Positions 36,750 through 46,719 of a stretch of 64,000 nt of DNA are shown one piece after another. The stretch is from an uncultured Lachnospiraceae bacterium (GTDB lineage: Bacteria > Bacillota > Clostridia > Lachnospirales > Lachnospiraceae): positions 1-64,000 of the forward strand of contig CAMXPV010000002.1 in assembly GCA_947245585.1 (NCBI GenBank), written 5' to 3'. The first letter of the stretch is position 1, and each line of letters begins with the position of its first letter. The translations under genes were made by a program, and so were the position numbers. The notes below the pieces were generated by a model. It was not told the origin of the DNA. It was given only the letters and a program-made list of their open reading frames with translations, and did not search any database.

Positions 36750-38141
36750 TTAAGAATTTCTTAGGTACTCGTCAATGCCCCTGGCCGCTGCCTTGCCGGC
36801 ACCCATGGCAAGAATCACCGTGGCCGCGCCCGTCACGGCATCACCGCCCGCATAGACACCCTTCTTCGTGGTCGCGCCGAAATCTTCCTCGGCCACAATA
36901 CACTTATACTTGTTTACCTCAAGCCCCTTAGTGGTGGATGAGATCAGAGGATTGGGAGACGTACCAAGGGACATGATTACCGTGTCCACCTCCATCAAAA
37001 ACTCCGACCCTTCGATCACAACGGGACGGCGTCTGCCGGAAGCGTCCGGCTCTCCAAGTTCCATACGTACACACTTGATACCGGATACCCACCCGTTTTC
37101 ATCCGCAAGGATTTCCGTCGGATTGGTCAGAAGGTTAAAGATGATACCTTCCTCCTTCGCATGGTGCACTTCCTCCACACGGGCGGGAAGCTCCTCCTCA
37201 CTTCTGCGGTACACAATATGTACCTCCGCTCCAAGACGAAGCGCCGTTCTCGCCGCATCCATGGCCACGTTTCCGCCGCCAACCACAGCCACTTTCTTTC
37301 CCCGCATAATCGGGGTGTTTGCATTTTCATCAAAGGATTTCATCAGATTGCTTCTGGTCAGATACTCGTTGGCGGAAAATACGCCAAGCGCCTGTTCACC
37401 CGGAATTCCCATAAATTTCGGAAGCCCGGCCCCAGAACCGATGAACACGGCATCAAATCCTTCCTCCTCCATCAATTCATCAATGGTGACAGACTTGCCA
37501 ACCACCACATTTGTCTCAATTTTCACACCGAGGCTTTTTACATTCTCAATCTCCTTCGCCACCACATCCTGCTTGGGCAGACGGAACTCGGGAATGCCAT
37601 AGACAAGCACGCCGCCGGGCTCATGAAGGGCCTCGAAAATGGTCACCTCATAGCCCATCTTCGCCAGATCGCCGGCACAGGTTAAACCCGCCGGGCCGGA
37701 ACCGATCACGGCCACCTTCTTATTCTTCTTTTCCACAGCTCCCTCTGGTTTTACCCCGTTTTCCCTTGCCCAGTCGGCAACAAAACGCTCTAGCTTACCG
37801 ATGGAAACCGGTTCGCCCTTGATCCCGCGGATACACTTGCCCTCGCACTGGCTCTCCTGGGGACATACACGGCCGCAGACAGCCGGAAGCGCAGAAGCCT
37901 CGCTGATAATCTGATAGGCGGCGGCGATATCGCCCTCCTTCACCTTTTCAATGAATCCCGGTATGTTGATGGCAACGGGACAACCCTTGATACACTGTGC
38001 GTTCTTACAGTTGATACAGCGGGTGGCCTCGCACATAGCCTCCTCTTTATCATAACCGAGACATACTTCCTCAAAATTCGTCGCGCGTACTTTTGCGTCC
38101 TGCTCGCGCACAGGAACCTTCTTTAATACATCTGTTTGCAT
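36750..38141 (-). CDS. nfnB: NfnB subunit (NADPH side) of NADH-dependent ferredoxin:NADP+ oxidoreductase
   Basis: Large subunit of the flavin-bifurcating NfnAB complex, which couples NADPH to ferredoxin and NAD reduction. The N-terminus has two [4Fe-4S] cysteine sets (CINCKNAQCIKGCP near 42 and CGRVCPQESQCEGKC near 92). An FAD Rossmann motif GSGPAGLTCAGDLAKMG follows near 147, and an NADPH motif GGGNVAMDAARTA near 290. The homologous GltD-like subunit of glutamate synthase is an alternative annotation. The neighbouring nfnA gene and the absence of a gltB-like partner favour Nfn. Length is 463, as expected. Confidence 0.9.
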   Translation of the reverse strand: MQTDVLKKVPVREQDAKVRATNFEEVCLGYDKEEAMCEATRCINCKNAQCIKGCPVAINIPGFIEKVKEGDIAAAYQIISEASALPAVCGRVCPQESQCEGKCIRGIKGEPVSIGKLERFVADWARENGVKPEGAVEKKNKKVAVIGSGPAGLTCAGDLAKMGYEVTIFEALHEPGGVLVYGIPEFRLPKQDVVAKEIENVKSLGVKIETNVVVGKSVTIDELMEEEGFDAVFIGSGAGLPKFMGIPGEQALGVFSANEYLTRSNLMKSFDENANTPIMRGKKVAVVGGGNVAMDAARTALRLGAEVHIVYRRSEEELPARVEEVHHAKEEGIIFNLLTNPTEILADENGWVSGIKCVRMELGEPDASGRRRPVVIEGSEFLMEVDTVIMSLGTSPNPLISSTTKGLEVNKYKCIVAEEDFGATTKKGVYAGGDAVTGAATVILAMGAGKAAARGIDEYLRNS

Positions 38142-38162
38142 TTTATTTGTAATCTTCCTTTC

Positions 38163-39041
38163 TTAACAATTTCCGCACCCGCCATGATGGGTGTCTCCCT
38201 CTTTGGCTTTCAGATAGTCTCTTCCCTCTTTTGTCTTATACATCTGTTGGCGCTTCATCGCCTGATCAAAATCAACCTTATGGCCGTCAAACTCCGGGCC
38301 GTCCACACAGGCAAACTTCACCTCTCCATCCACTGTCAGACGGCAGGCGCCGCACATACCCGTTCCGTCCACCATAATCGGATTCACGCTGACAATGGTG
38401 GGCAGTTCATACTTCTTCGTGGTCAGGCAGACAAATTTCATCATAATCATGGGCCCAATCGCCACACACACATCGTAAGATTTTCCTTCGGACTCGATCA
38501 AATCCTCGATCACTTTCGTTACCATACCGCTTCTGCCGTAGGAACCGTCGTCCGTGGTGACATAGAGATTACCGGCCACCGCCTTCATCTCCTCCTCCAT
38601 AATCAGCAGATCCTTTGTCTTTGCTCCAACAATCACGTCCGCATCGATCCCTCTCTCATGCAGCCATTTCACCTGCGGGTACACCGGAGCCGTGCCAAGT
38701 CCCCCGGCCACAAAAAGAATCCTTTTATTCTTAAGAGAGGCTTCCTCTTCGTGCACAAACTCGGAGGGACATCCGAGAGGTCCCACAAAGTCATGGAAGC
38801 TGTCCCCCGTCTTTAAATGACGCATCATCTCCGTGGCCGCGCCTACCACCTGGAACACGATGGTGATTGTTCCCTTTTCCCGATCATAATCACAAATGGT
38901 CAAAGGAATCCGTTCCCCCGCCTCATCCATTCTGACTATTACAAACTGTCCCGGCTGACAGGAATGTGCCACACGTGGCGCTTCCACGTCCATCAGATAG
39001 ATGTTCGCCGCAAGTTCTTCTGCTTTTAAGATTCTGTACAT
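38163..39041 (-). CDS. nfnA: NfnA subunit (NADH/FAD side) of NADH-dependent ferredoxin:NADP+ oxidoreductase
   Basis: Small subunit carrying FAD and a [2Fe-2S] cluster; also annotated as sulfide dehydrogenase or dihydroorotate-dehydrogenase-like FAD/NAD protein. Visible are the FAD-binding start (RVAHSCQPGQFVIVRMDEAGERIPLT), the NAD-binding VAGGLGTAPVYPQ near residue 118, and C-terminal cluster cysteines CGACRLTVDGEVKFAC near 222-237. GGAG precedes the ATG. nfnB begins 21 bp after its stop, so they form a two-gene unit. Confidence 0.9.
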   Translation of the reverse strand: MYRILKAEELAANIYLMDVEAPRVAHSCQPGQFVIVRMDEAGERIPLTICDYDREKGTITIVFQVVGAATEMMRHLKTGDSFHDFVGPLGCPSEFVHEEEASLKNKRILFVAGGLGTAPVYPQVKWLHERGIDADVIVGAKTKDLLIMEEEMKAVAGNLYVTTDDGSYGRSGMVTKVIEDLIESEGKSYDVCVAIGPMIMMKFVCLTTKKYELPTIVSVNPIMVDGTGMCGACRLTVDGEVKFACVDGPEFDGHKVDFDQAMKRQQMYKTKEGRDYLKAKEGDTHHGGCGNC

Positions 39042-39108
39042 CTCAACACTCCTTTTGTTTTTTTTATGCCATATATAGCATAGTCAATCTTTCCCTCTTT
39101 TGCAAGCC

Positions 39109-40569
39109 TCAGATGGGATTTGCCACAAAATCCCCATTCTCGTCATACCCAAGCTGCGCTGCTTCTCCCGTGTATGCCTGCACCAAAAACACTTTGTCCG
39201 TGCGGCTTAACATTCCTGTGCCGTCATCGTAATACTCGTTTATGGTGTAATAGTCCGAACCGCCCACCCGGAGCACCGAGCTGAACTGATAGTTCAAAGT
39301 ACCTGTCTGTCTGGCATTTCTTCCTGTTGTATCCTCCAGATATCCGGTTTCCACCAGACGATTGACCAAATTAGTCACAGCCGTATCGGTAGCGATGGCA
39401 CCCCGAAGCTTAAGGGTATATGTACGGGTAGTCACCTCGCTGGCGATCCCTTCGCCGCTGATGTTCACGAACTTAAAAAGTGTGGTGCCAAGCGGCATGG
39501 GAATCGGCCCGGTATAGGGTACGCTGTCCGTCGTCGGTTCCGACTCGTCCGTGGTATAGAATATCTTACAGTTTTCCGCCGCTTCCACGGAAATCATCGT
39601 TGCCTCCGAATACTCCCCGCTGTACAGCTCCACCTCCGGCGCGTTGGGCACAGCCAGATTGATCACATAGGTTTTTGTGACAACATCACTTTCAATCCCG
39701 TAATCGTTCACAAAAAAGGCGCTGACCGTATATTCTCCAGTCTCCAGGAAAAGAGGAGCGGTGTAGACGGAACTGTTCTTGTCGGGCTTTGTTCCATCCA
39801 GGGTATAGTAGATGGTTCCCGACGTATTGGAACTAAGTTTCAGGGGAATCACTTCCGCATAGTTTCCTTCTATATAGCTGAATTCCGGTTCCATGGCAAG
39901 GTAACTCTGGAACATGCCGACAATCCGTTCATTTTCGCAGTCCCGCAAAAGATCATTGATCTGTCCGTAAGCCTCTTTATTGGCGTAAATGGTTATAATC
40001 TTGCCATAGGCTTCCTCTACATCCACCTCAGAATACCGGCTTGCATTTTCCTTGTCAATGATCCGCATCAGAGCGGAAAGCGCCGCCGTATCCTGCTTCT
40101 GCAGATAATAATAGTCCGCCTCAAGGAAGAGAATCCTCGCCTCCTCCGGATATGCCGCATAAGCTGTTTCCAGGCAGGCGATAGCCTGTTCATAGTTACC
40201 TTTCTGCGCATAGGTCTCCGCTCGGCTGATTTGATACTCTACCGTTTGAACGTGGTATGCGTAAAGGGCGTAAGAAATGAGTCCGACCACAAACAAAATG
40301 GCTAAGGCCAGAACAATCTGAACCCCCCGCCCTCTCTTATCACTGCGGGAGGACGACAACTCCGGTTCCCTCTCCGGCTCCGCCTCCATCTCGTCCAAAA
40401 GCTCCGCTCCGCTTCCCTCCTCCTGAAGGGAAACCAACGTGGAAAGCGTTTCCGATATGCTGTTTTCTATTTCCGGCTCAAAATCCGGAACGATCTGTAT
40501 CTCCTCTCCACACTGATCACAGATGAGATACTCTTCCGGCATTTCATGTCCACAATGGGGGCACTTCAT
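39109..40569 (-). CDS. Zinc-ribbon, TPR and beta-domain membrane protein
   Basis: 486 residues of mixed domains. An N-terminal zinc ribbon (CPHCGHEMPEEYLICDQCG, residues 3-21) and acidic linker are followed by one transmembrane helix (about 87-107). A TPR-like helical region spans about 115-215 (YAQKGNYEQAIACLETAYAAYP). Two beta-sandwich repeats of the chitobiase/hexosaminidase C-terminal type follow (TIYYTLDGTKP and KIFYTTDESEP). The last 80 residues are a separate segment (GGSDYYTINEYYDDG). Function unknown; the order implies a cytosolic sensor/anchor and an external binding part. Confidence 0.8.
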   Translation of the reverse strand: MKCPHCGHEMPEEYLICDQCGEEIQIVPDFEPEIENSISETLSTLVSLQEEGSGAELLDEMEAEPEREPELSSSRSDKRGRGVQIVLALAILFVVGLISYALYAYHVQTVEYQISRAETYAQKGNYEQAIACLETAYAAYPEEARILFLEADYYYLQKQDTAALSALMRIIDKENASRYSEVDVEEAYGKIITIYANKEAYGQINDLLRDCENERIVGMFQSYLAMEPEFSYIEGNYAEVIPLKLSSNTSGTIYYTLDGTKPDKNSSVYTAPLFLETGEYTVSAFFVNDYGIESDVVTKTYVINLAVPNAPEVELYSGEYSEATMISVEAAENCKIFYTTDESEPTTDSVPYTGPIPMPLGTTLFKFVNISGEGIASEVTTRTYTLKLRGAIATDTAVTNLVNRLVETGYLEDTTGRNARQTGTLNYQFSSVLRVGGSDYYTINEYYDDGTGMLSRTDKVFLVQAYTGEAAQLGYDENGDFVANPI

Positions 40570-40606
40570 AGGCCATTCCCTTCTCTGGTGTTCCGGTCCT
40601 GTCCTG

Positions 40607-41449
40607 TCACTGCAAAGACACGGAGTTTACACAGTTATACATAAGCATGGCGATCGTCATAGGGCCAACGCCGCCGGGTACAGGAGTAATTGCGCTGCAT
40701 ACCGGCGCAACATCCTCATAATCCACATCACCGCAAAGCTTGTTGTTTTCATTTCGGTGAATGCCAACGTCAATGACCACCGCGCCTTCCTTCACATATT
40801 CCCGCGTGATCATTCTCGGCTTTCCTACTGCAACGATCAGAATATCAGCGCGCTTCGTCACTTCCTTTAAATTTTTTGTCCTGGAGTGAGCCACGGTCAC
40901 CGTGCCGTTTTCACGAAGAAGCAAAAGGGCCATAGGTTTTCCGACAATATTGCTCCTGCCTACCACCACGCACTCTTTCCCCTCAATTTCAATACCAGAC
41001 CGCTTTAGCAGTTCAATGATGCCCGCTGGCGTACAGGATACAAAACCCGGCTGGCCGATACACAGCGCGCCAACGCTCTGGGGATGAAAGCCGTCCACGT
41101 CCTTCTTCGCATCAATGGCGCGGATCACGGCATCCTCATCAATATGTTTGGGCAAAGGAAGCTGCACCAGAATGCCGTTTACTTCCTTCTTTTCATTTAA
41201 TTCCCCAATCAGGGAAAGGAGCTCCTCCTGCGTTGTCTCCTCCGCCAACTCGTAGGACAATGATTCGATTCCAACATAGGCGCAGGCTTTCTTTTTGTTT
41301 CCCACATAAACACTGGAAGCGGGATCGGCGCCCACCTGTATCACGGCAAGACAGATCTTATTGCCCTGTGCGCTTAACTTCGCTGCTTTCTCCTTCACCT
41401 CGTCCTTAATCTGTGCTGAAATTGCTTTTCCATCTATGATCTGTGGCAT
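40607..41449 (-). CDS. folD: Bifunctional methylene-THF dehydrogenase/methenyl-THF cyclohydrolase
   Basis: Interconverts methylene-, methenyl- and formyl-THF. The catalytic Tyr and Lys are in YVGNKKKAC, and GFHPQSVGAL, the NADP motif VVGRSNIVGKP and PGGVGPMT are all conserved. From ATG 41449 (GAGGAAA upstream) it has 280 residues. It follows fhs by 25 bp, so formate activation and the following reductive or oxidative folate steps are cotranscribed. Confidence 0.97.
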   Translation of the reverse strand: MPQIIDGKAISAQIKDEVKEKAAKLSAQGNKICLAVIQVGADPASSVYVGNKKKACAYVGIESLSYELAEETTQEELLSLIGELNEKKEVNGILVQLPLPKHIDEDAVIRAIDAKKDVDGFHPQSVGALCIGQPGFVSCTPAGIIELLKRSGIEIEGKECVVVGRSNIVGKPMALLLLRENGTVTVAHSRTKNLKEVTKRADILIVAVGKPRMITREYVKEGAVVIDVGIHRNENNKLCGDVDYEDVAPVCSAITPVPGGVGPMTIAMLMYNCVNSVSLQ

Positions 41450-41474
41450 CTTTTTTCCTCCTGTTATGCGTGTC

Positions 41475-43151
41475 TTAAAACAACCCGACGATCTTTCCGT
41501 CGTCATCCACATCAATCCGGTATGCCGCAGGGGTTTTCGGCAGACCCGGCATAGTCATCACATCCCCCGTAAGCGCCACTACAAAACCTGCTCCCGCAGA
41601 CACATAGGCCTCTCTCACGTGCATCTCAAATCCAACAGGCCGTCCCAATAGCTTTGGATCATCCGACAATGAATACTGTGTCTTGGCAATGCAGACCGGA
41701 AATCTGCCAAAGCCGTCTCTCTCCAGCTTCTCAAGCTGTCTTTTCGCCGCCGCCGTGTATGTCACGCCGCCTGCACCATAAATTTCAGCGGCAACGGTGT
41801 GAATTTTCTCCGTCAAAGACAGATCGTCCTCGTAGAGCGTTGTAAAATAGCTTTCCTTTGAATGCAGCGTATCGAGAACCTTCTGCGCCAATGCGATGCC
41901 GCCCTCTCCACCTTTTTCCCATACTTCGGAAACGGCAAACTCACAGTCCCTGTCCTCGCAGAAGCGCTGCACATAAGCAATTTCTTCGTCTGTGTCCGAC
42001 GAAAAAGCGTTCAGCGTGACCACGATGGGCACCCCGTACTTATGAATATTTTCAATGTGCTTTTCCAGATTGACGATGCCTTTTTGCAGCGCGCCCAGAT
42101 CCTTTCTGGAAAGATCCTCCTTCGCCACACCGCCGTTATATTTGAGGGCTCTTATGGTAGCGACCAAAACCACAGCGTCAGGCTTTAAATCCGCCATACG
42201 ACACTTGATGTCAAAGAATTTCTCCGCTCCAAGATCTGCGCCGAACCCAGCCTCCGTAATCACATAATCCGCCATGTGAAGCGCCGCCTTTGTGGCCATC
42301 ACCGAGTTACATCCGTGGGCAATATTTGCAAAAGGTCCGCCGTGCACAAGCGCCGGCGTATGCTCCAGGGTTTGGATCAGGTTCGGTTTCATGGCATCTT
42401 TTAAAAGCGCCGCCATAGCGCCGACAGCCTGCAAATCCTTGGCCGTCACGGCATTGCCGCTGTCATCATACGCCACGATAATACGGGCAAGCCGCTCCTT
42501 TAAATCCCTGAAATCAGAAGCGAGGCAGAGGATCGCCATAATCTCTGAGGCAACGGTGATCACAAAATGATCTTCCCGTACCATGCCGTTTGTCTTCCCG
42601 CCCATACCGATCACGATATTCCGAAGGGCCCTGTCGTTCATATCAAGACATCGTTTCCAGACAATCTGTCTCGGATCAATGCGCAGCAGATTTCCCTGTT
42701 GGATGTGATTGTCCAAAAGGGCTGCCAACAGATTGTTGGCGGAGGTAATCGCATGAAAATCCCCCGTGAAATGTAAATTCAAATCCTCCATCGGCACCAC
42801 CTGCGACAAGCCGCCGCCTGCCGCACCGCCCTTGATGCCAAAACATGGTCCAAGGGAGGGTTCCCTCAATGTGATAACCGCTTTTTTGCTAAGCTTATCA
42901 AACGCCTGTCCAAGCCCTACCGTGGTGGTGGTCTTCCCCTCCCCCGCCGGAGTGGGATTGATGGCAGTTACCAGAACCAGTTTTCCCTCCGGATTCTTTT
43001 TTGTTTTTTCGATAAACTCCTCCGAAAGCTTCGCCTTATATTTCCCGTAAACTTCCAACTCCTCCGACGCAATGCCGATATGTTCAGCCACTTCCGTGAT
43101 CGGAAGCAGTTCTGCCGCCTGCGCGATCTCGATATCTGTCTTCATACTCAT
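41475..43151 (-). CDS. fhs: Formate-tetrahydrofolate ligase
   Basis: ATP-dependent synthesis of 10-formyl-THF from formate, the entry to the methyl branch of C1 metabolism. P-loop [16 protein letters not shown] near residue 68, the [11 protein letters not shown] loop, and [16 protein letters not shown] are typical. Length is 558. The first ATGs are codons 1 and 3. The start overlaps the ftsK stop by 4 bp. It can serve purine synthesis or acetogenesis; no acetyl-CoA synthase genes are seen here to tell which. Confidence 0.97.
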   Translation of the reverse strand: MSMKTDIEIAQAAELLPITEVAEHIGIASEELEVYGKYKAKLSEEFIEKTKKNPEGKLVLVTAINPTPAGEGKTTTTVGLGQAFDKLSKKAVITLREPSLGPCFGIKGGAAGGGLSQVVPMEDLNLHFTGDFHAITSANNLLAALLDNHIQQGNLLRIDPRQIVWKRCLDMNDRALRNIVIGMGGKTNGMVREDHFVITVASEIMAILCLASDFRDLKERLARIIVAYDDSGNAVTAKDLQAVGAMAALLKDAMKPNLIQTLEHTPALVHGGPFANIAHGCNSVMATKAALHMADYVITEAGFGADLGAEKFFDIKCRMADLKPDAVVLVATIRALKYNGGVAKEDLSRKDLGALQKGIVNLEKHIENIHKYGVPIVVTLNAFSSDTDEEIAYVQRFCEDRDCEFAVSEVWEKGGEGGIALAQKVLDTLHSKESYFTTLYEDDLSLTEKIHTVAAEIYGAGGVTYTAAAKRQLEKLERDGFGRFPVCIAKTQYSLSDDPKLLGRPVGFEMHVREAYVSAGAGFVVALTGDVMTMPGLPKTPAAYRIDVDDDGKIVGLF

Positions 43152-45805
43152 TCTCCCTCAATTAGCTGTTCAAACTCCGCCGCGCTCATCAGGATGCGTC
43201 TGGGCTTCGTGCCTTCCTCTTCCCCCACAACTCCGGCATCGCAGAGTTGATCCATGATGCGGGCGGCCCGGTTAAATCCGATCTTAAACATACGCTGTAA
43301 CATACCGATAGAAGCCTTGTCTTTCTCGATAATGAAACGTCCTGCCTCCACGAAATACTCATCATAGGCAGAGTCCCCCTCTCCCGCTTGAGCGGTTCCC
43401 GTCTGGCCGTTCTCCACGGCAAGACTGTTAATCTTTTCTTCTACCGCCTCGTCGGATGTTCCTTCAGGCGCATAGTCCTTTAAAAAATCAACTACGCGTG
43501 AAACCTCGTCATCCGAGACAAAAGGTCCCTGGATGCGGGCCGGTTTTGGATATCCCTGCGGATAAAAAAGCATATCTCCCTTGCCCAGAAGTTTCTCCGC
43601 TCCCACCATATCCAGAATGGTGCGGGAATCCACGCCGCTTGACACTGCGAAGGCAACCCGGCTTGGCATATTCGCCTTGATCAGGCCTGTAATAACATCT
43701 ACGGAAGGACGCTGTGTGGCTATAATCAGATGGATGCCGCAGGCTCTTGCAAGCTGTGCCAGACGGCAGATAGATTCCTCCACCTCACCCGGCGACACCA
43801 TCATCAGATCCGCCAGCTCGTCCACGATAATCAAAATCTGAGGGAGCTTTTCAGGCGCATCCGGATCGGAGCCCTTCATGCTCTCCACCTTTTTATTGTA
43901 CCCCTTCAGATCGCGCACGTTCAAATCCGCAAACTTCTTGTACCGCTCGGTCATCTCTGCCACACCCCAGTGCAGGGCAGCCGCCGCTTTCTTCGGATCG
44001 GTCACCACCGGGATCAGCAGATGGGGAATGCCATTGTAAACACTCAGCTCCACCACCTTCGGATCAATCATAATCATCTTTACGTCATTCGGGTGCGCCT
44101 TATACAAAATACCCATGATGATCGTGTTAATACAGACTGATTTACCGGAACCTGTTGCACCCGCAATCAGCAGATGGGGCATCTTTGCAATATCCGCATA
44201 CACGGTCTTTCCGCCGATATCTTTACCCACCGTAAAAATCAGATTGGCGGGAAACTTCTTAAATTCGGGGGATTCCACCAGATCCCTGAAAGGCACCGCC
44301 GTATTCTCCTTGTTCGGCACCTCGATCCCCACCGCCGCCTTGCCGGGAATGGGCGCTTCGATACGAATATCCGTGGCTGCCAGATTTAACTTGATATCGT
44401 CCGCAAGGCCGACAATCTTGCTGACTTTGACTCCCTGTTCCGGCTGAAGCTCATAGCGGGTCACGGAAGGCCCTCTGCTAAACTGGGTAACGGAAACCTT
44501 CACACCGAAATTTCTGAGAATCTGTTCCAACTGCTCAGCCGTTTCCCGCAGCTCCTTGTCAGGGTCTTTTCCCTTTTTCGCCTGCCTTTTATCCAAAAGT
44601 TCCACCGACGGAAACCTGTAATAATCCGGCTTGTTTTTCCCGCCGGCCCGAACCGCTCCCGTTCCTGATGCAGCTTTTCCTGCAATATCTGTCTGTCTTT
44701 TTTGACTTACCGCCGCAGGCCGCTCCCTGCCCGCCGAAGGTGTCATCTGATTCCCCATCTGAGGCTGATAGGAATCCATCGGCCGAGCCGGGCCGGTTTC
44801 CTCCATGTCAAATCCATCCTCTTCCTCCGGCTCTTCCATATGAATTTCATTCAGTTCATCGGATTCCTGTTCTATGTAGTGGTAGGAATGGCGCTCCCTC
44901 ACCGGCTCTTCCACCGGTTCGTCCTCCTCATAATTCACCATGATTTCATGGATATCATCCCGTACCTTCTTCTCGTCAACCGCTTTTTCAGGCTCTCTTC
45001 CAAGGGCCGTATCCAACATAACGCCGGAAACCTTTTTATCCATGCGCAGGAGTTTTTCGTTTTCCAACTCTTCCTCCCGCAGCCTGCGCTCCTCTTCTTC
45101 TCTCTTTCGTCTCTCAGAAGCGGCCTCTCTGCGTTTCGCCGCCCGCTCCCTGCGGTAAGCCGCATCTTCCACAGAACGTTCATACACCTTTCTTCCGCCT
45201 GCCGCTACGCCGCCGATAAAGGATTTTTCCGTGACAATCACCAGACAGATAATACCCAACACCAAAATCAAAAGCACGGTCCCTACCATCCCCAGAAATT
45301 TGCAGGACAGATAGGCCAAGGAACCGGCAATCACGCCGCCCCCTCCATGGCTTTCACTGCAGCGGCCATAGATTTCCACAATCTGATATCCCTCCGCCTT
45401 GGCAGGGTTGGTGCTGAAAAGCTCAAAGCTCATGCCAAGCAAAAGAACAAAGACAATGCCTGCCGCCAGTTTTCTCGCAGCAATGCTGTTTCCCACATTC
45501 AACATACCGAAGGCAACCATCAAAAAAATAATGAGGGGAGCCACAAAGGCAAGCAGGCCAAAGAGACCGAACATCACATCGCTGACGATATCACCGAATT
45601 TGCCGACCACGCCAAAATTGCACAGAAATAAAATAAGAGCGAGAGCCGCCAGCACAATCAGTAAAATCTCGTTTCTGATCCCCGGATCCATAGGCTGGCT
45701 CTGCCTGCCGGTCTGGGATTTTGTCCGGGCGCCTCCGGCGCTTTTCCTGCCCCTGTTCGTATTCTTTTTGTTTGCGGATGCTCCTCTCGCACTCTGAGCC
45801 GCCAT
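43148..45805 (-). CDS. ftsK: FtsK/SpoIIIE DNA translocase
   Basis: Septal dsDNA pump for chromosome segregation. Four membrane helices lie within about residues 45-180. A charged linker (about 180-420) includes an Arg/Glu-rich coiled coil. The motor has the Walker [14 protein letters not shown] and Walker [14 protein letters not shown]-terminal winged-helix gamma domain ([23 protein letters not shown]) reads DNA polarity. ATG 45805 follows GGGAGG; total length is 885. Its own promoter lies at 45870-45898. It heads the ftsK-fhs-folD unit. Confidence 0.95.
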   Translation of the reverse strand: MAAQSARGASANKKNTNRGRKSAGGARTKSQTGRQSQPMDPGIRNEILLIVLAALALILFLCNFGVVGKFGDIVSDVMFGLFGLLAFVAPLIIFLMVAFGMLNVGNSIAARKLAAGIVFVLLLGMSFELFSTNPAKAEGYQIVEIYGRCSESHGGGGVIAGSLAYLSCKFLGMVGTVLLILVLGIICLVIVTEKSFIGGVAAGGRKVYERSVEDAAYRRERAAKRREAASERRKREEEERRLREEELENEKLLRMDKKVSGVMLDTALGREPEKAVDEKKVRDDIHEIMVNYEEDEPVEEPVRERHSYHYIEQESDELNEIHMEEPEEEDGFDMEETGPARPMDSYQPQMGNQMTPSAGRERPAAVSQKRQTDIAGKAASGTGAVRAGGKNKPDYYRFPSVELLDKRQAKKGKDPDKELRETAEQLEQILRNFGVKVSVTQFSRGPSVTRYELQPEQGVKVSKIVGLADDIKLNLAATDIRIEAPIPGKAAVGIEVPNKENTAVPFRDLVESPEFKKFPANLIFTVGKDIGGKTVYADIAKMPHLLIAGATGSGKSVCINTIIMGILYKAHPNDVKMIMIDPKVVELSVYNGIPHLLIPVVTDPKKAAAALHWGVAEMTERYKKFADLNVRDLKGYNKKVESMKGSDPDAPEKLPQILIIVDELADLMMVSPGEVEESICRLAQLARACGIHLIIATQRPSVDVITGLIKANMPSRVAFAVSSGVDSRTILDMVGAEKLLGKGDMLFYPQGYPKPARIQGPFVSDDEVSRVVDFLKDYAPEGTSDEAVEEKINSLAVENGQTGTAQAGEGDSAYDEYFVEAGRFIIEKDKASIGMLQRMFKIGFNRAARIMDQLCDAGVVGEEEGTKPRRILMSAAEFEQLIEGE

Positions 45806-45869
45806 GACTGCCTCCCAAAACAGGTTCAACATGGTATCTCTGAACCGTTTTTCAAAATTTTCCTAATAT

Positions 45870-45898
45870 AGTATAGCATTTTCATTTTGGCTTGTCAT
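45870..45898 (-). promoter_or_regulatory. Promoter of the ftsK-fhs-folD unit
   Basis: Minus-strand ATGACA (45893-45898), 17-bp spacer, TATACT (45870-45875), in the tepA-ftsK gap. Leader about 60 nt. Confidence 0.7.
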
Positions 45899-45901
45899 CC
45901 C

Positions 45902-46636
45902 TTATTTTGTATCTGCCATTTTCTTACCTACCATATCATGAAGTTTTGCGATGGCATCGCTGATGCCGCCCACCTCACAGATGATGCCTTCCTCCACGGC
46001 TTCCCGCCCCACAAGCACTGTTCCCACATCCTTCGTCAGCATTCCCGTCTCCATCATCAGCTCTTCCAGACGGGGTTTCGGTATCTTGCAATGTTCGCAG
46101 ACAAATCCCGTAATGCGGTTTTGGATTTGCTTAAAGTAGTCAAAGGTCTGTTGGACACCGATCACCATACCGCTTAAGCGCACCGGGTGAATCACCATGG
46201 TGCCCGTCGGCACAATATAGGAGTAATCCGTACTCACCGCAATCGGGACTCCGATGGAATGGCTTCCGCCAAGCACCAGGGACACCGTCGGCTTGCTCAA
46301 AGACGCTATCATCTCCGCGATGGCAAGGCCTGCCTCCACATCACCGCCCATGGTGTTTAGGAGAATCAAAACACCGTCCACCTCGCCGCTGTCCTCAATC
46401 GCCGCTAACTGTGGCAGAATATGCTCGTACTTGGTGGTCTTGGCGTTGCTGTTTAAATTGTCGTGTCCCTCGACTTCGCCTATGATCGTGAGCAGATGAA
46501 TTTTATGGTTTTGGGCATTTTCATCAAGCGTTACCTGCCCCACTTTCTCAATGCGCTCATCCCGTTGCTTTTCGTTCTCTCTTTTCTTTTCCTGATCCTT
46601 TTCATCCCTGTTTTTGCTGTTTTTATTGTTTCCCAT
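45902..46636 (-). CDS. tepA: ClpP-like serine protease, TepA/YmfB type
   Basis: ClpP-fold protein 244 residues long from ATG 46636 (AGGAGG upstream). The first 35 residues are strongly charged. The active-site Ser lies in GGSHSIGVP and the His in GTMVIHPVRL. B. subtilis places tepA beside the FtsK-type gene spoIIIE in the same order. The Bacillus protein is reported to influence protein export and sporulation, but the biochemical target is not settled. A hairpin lies 21 nt upstream of the start. Confidence 0.88.
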   Translation of the reverse strand: MGNNKNSKNRDEKDQEKKRENEKQRDERIEKVGQVTLDENAQNHKIHLLTIIGEVEGHDNLNSNAKTTKYEHILPQLAAIEDSGEVDGVLILLNTMGGDVEAGLAIAEMIASLSKPTVSLVLGGSHSIGVPIAVSTDYSYIVPTGTMVIHPVRLSGMVIGVQQTFDYFKQIQNRITGFVCEHCKIPKPRLEELMMETGMLTKDVGTVLVGREAVEEGIICEVGGISDAIAKLHDMVGKKMADTK

Positions 46637-46657
46637 CGTTACACCTCCTAGAATGAC

Positions 46658-46684
46658 AAAAGGGAACCGTTTTTTCGGTTCCCT
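46658..46684 (-). terminator. Terminator after the polytopic membrane protein gene
   Basis: 9-bp perfect stem (AGGGAACCG at 46661-46669, CGGTTCCCT at 46676-46684), 6-nt loop, TTTT tail on the minus strand. It ends 21 nt before the tepA ATG, leaving no room for a separate tepA promoter. Confidence 0.8.
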
Positions 46685-46719
46685 CATAGTATCGCTCTTA
46701 TTTAAAATTCTATACCGTC

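Noticed and set aside
44702-45631. Plus-strand frame opposite ftsK
   Set aside because: Mirrors the repetitive charged linker and membrane region of ftsK; not a real gene.
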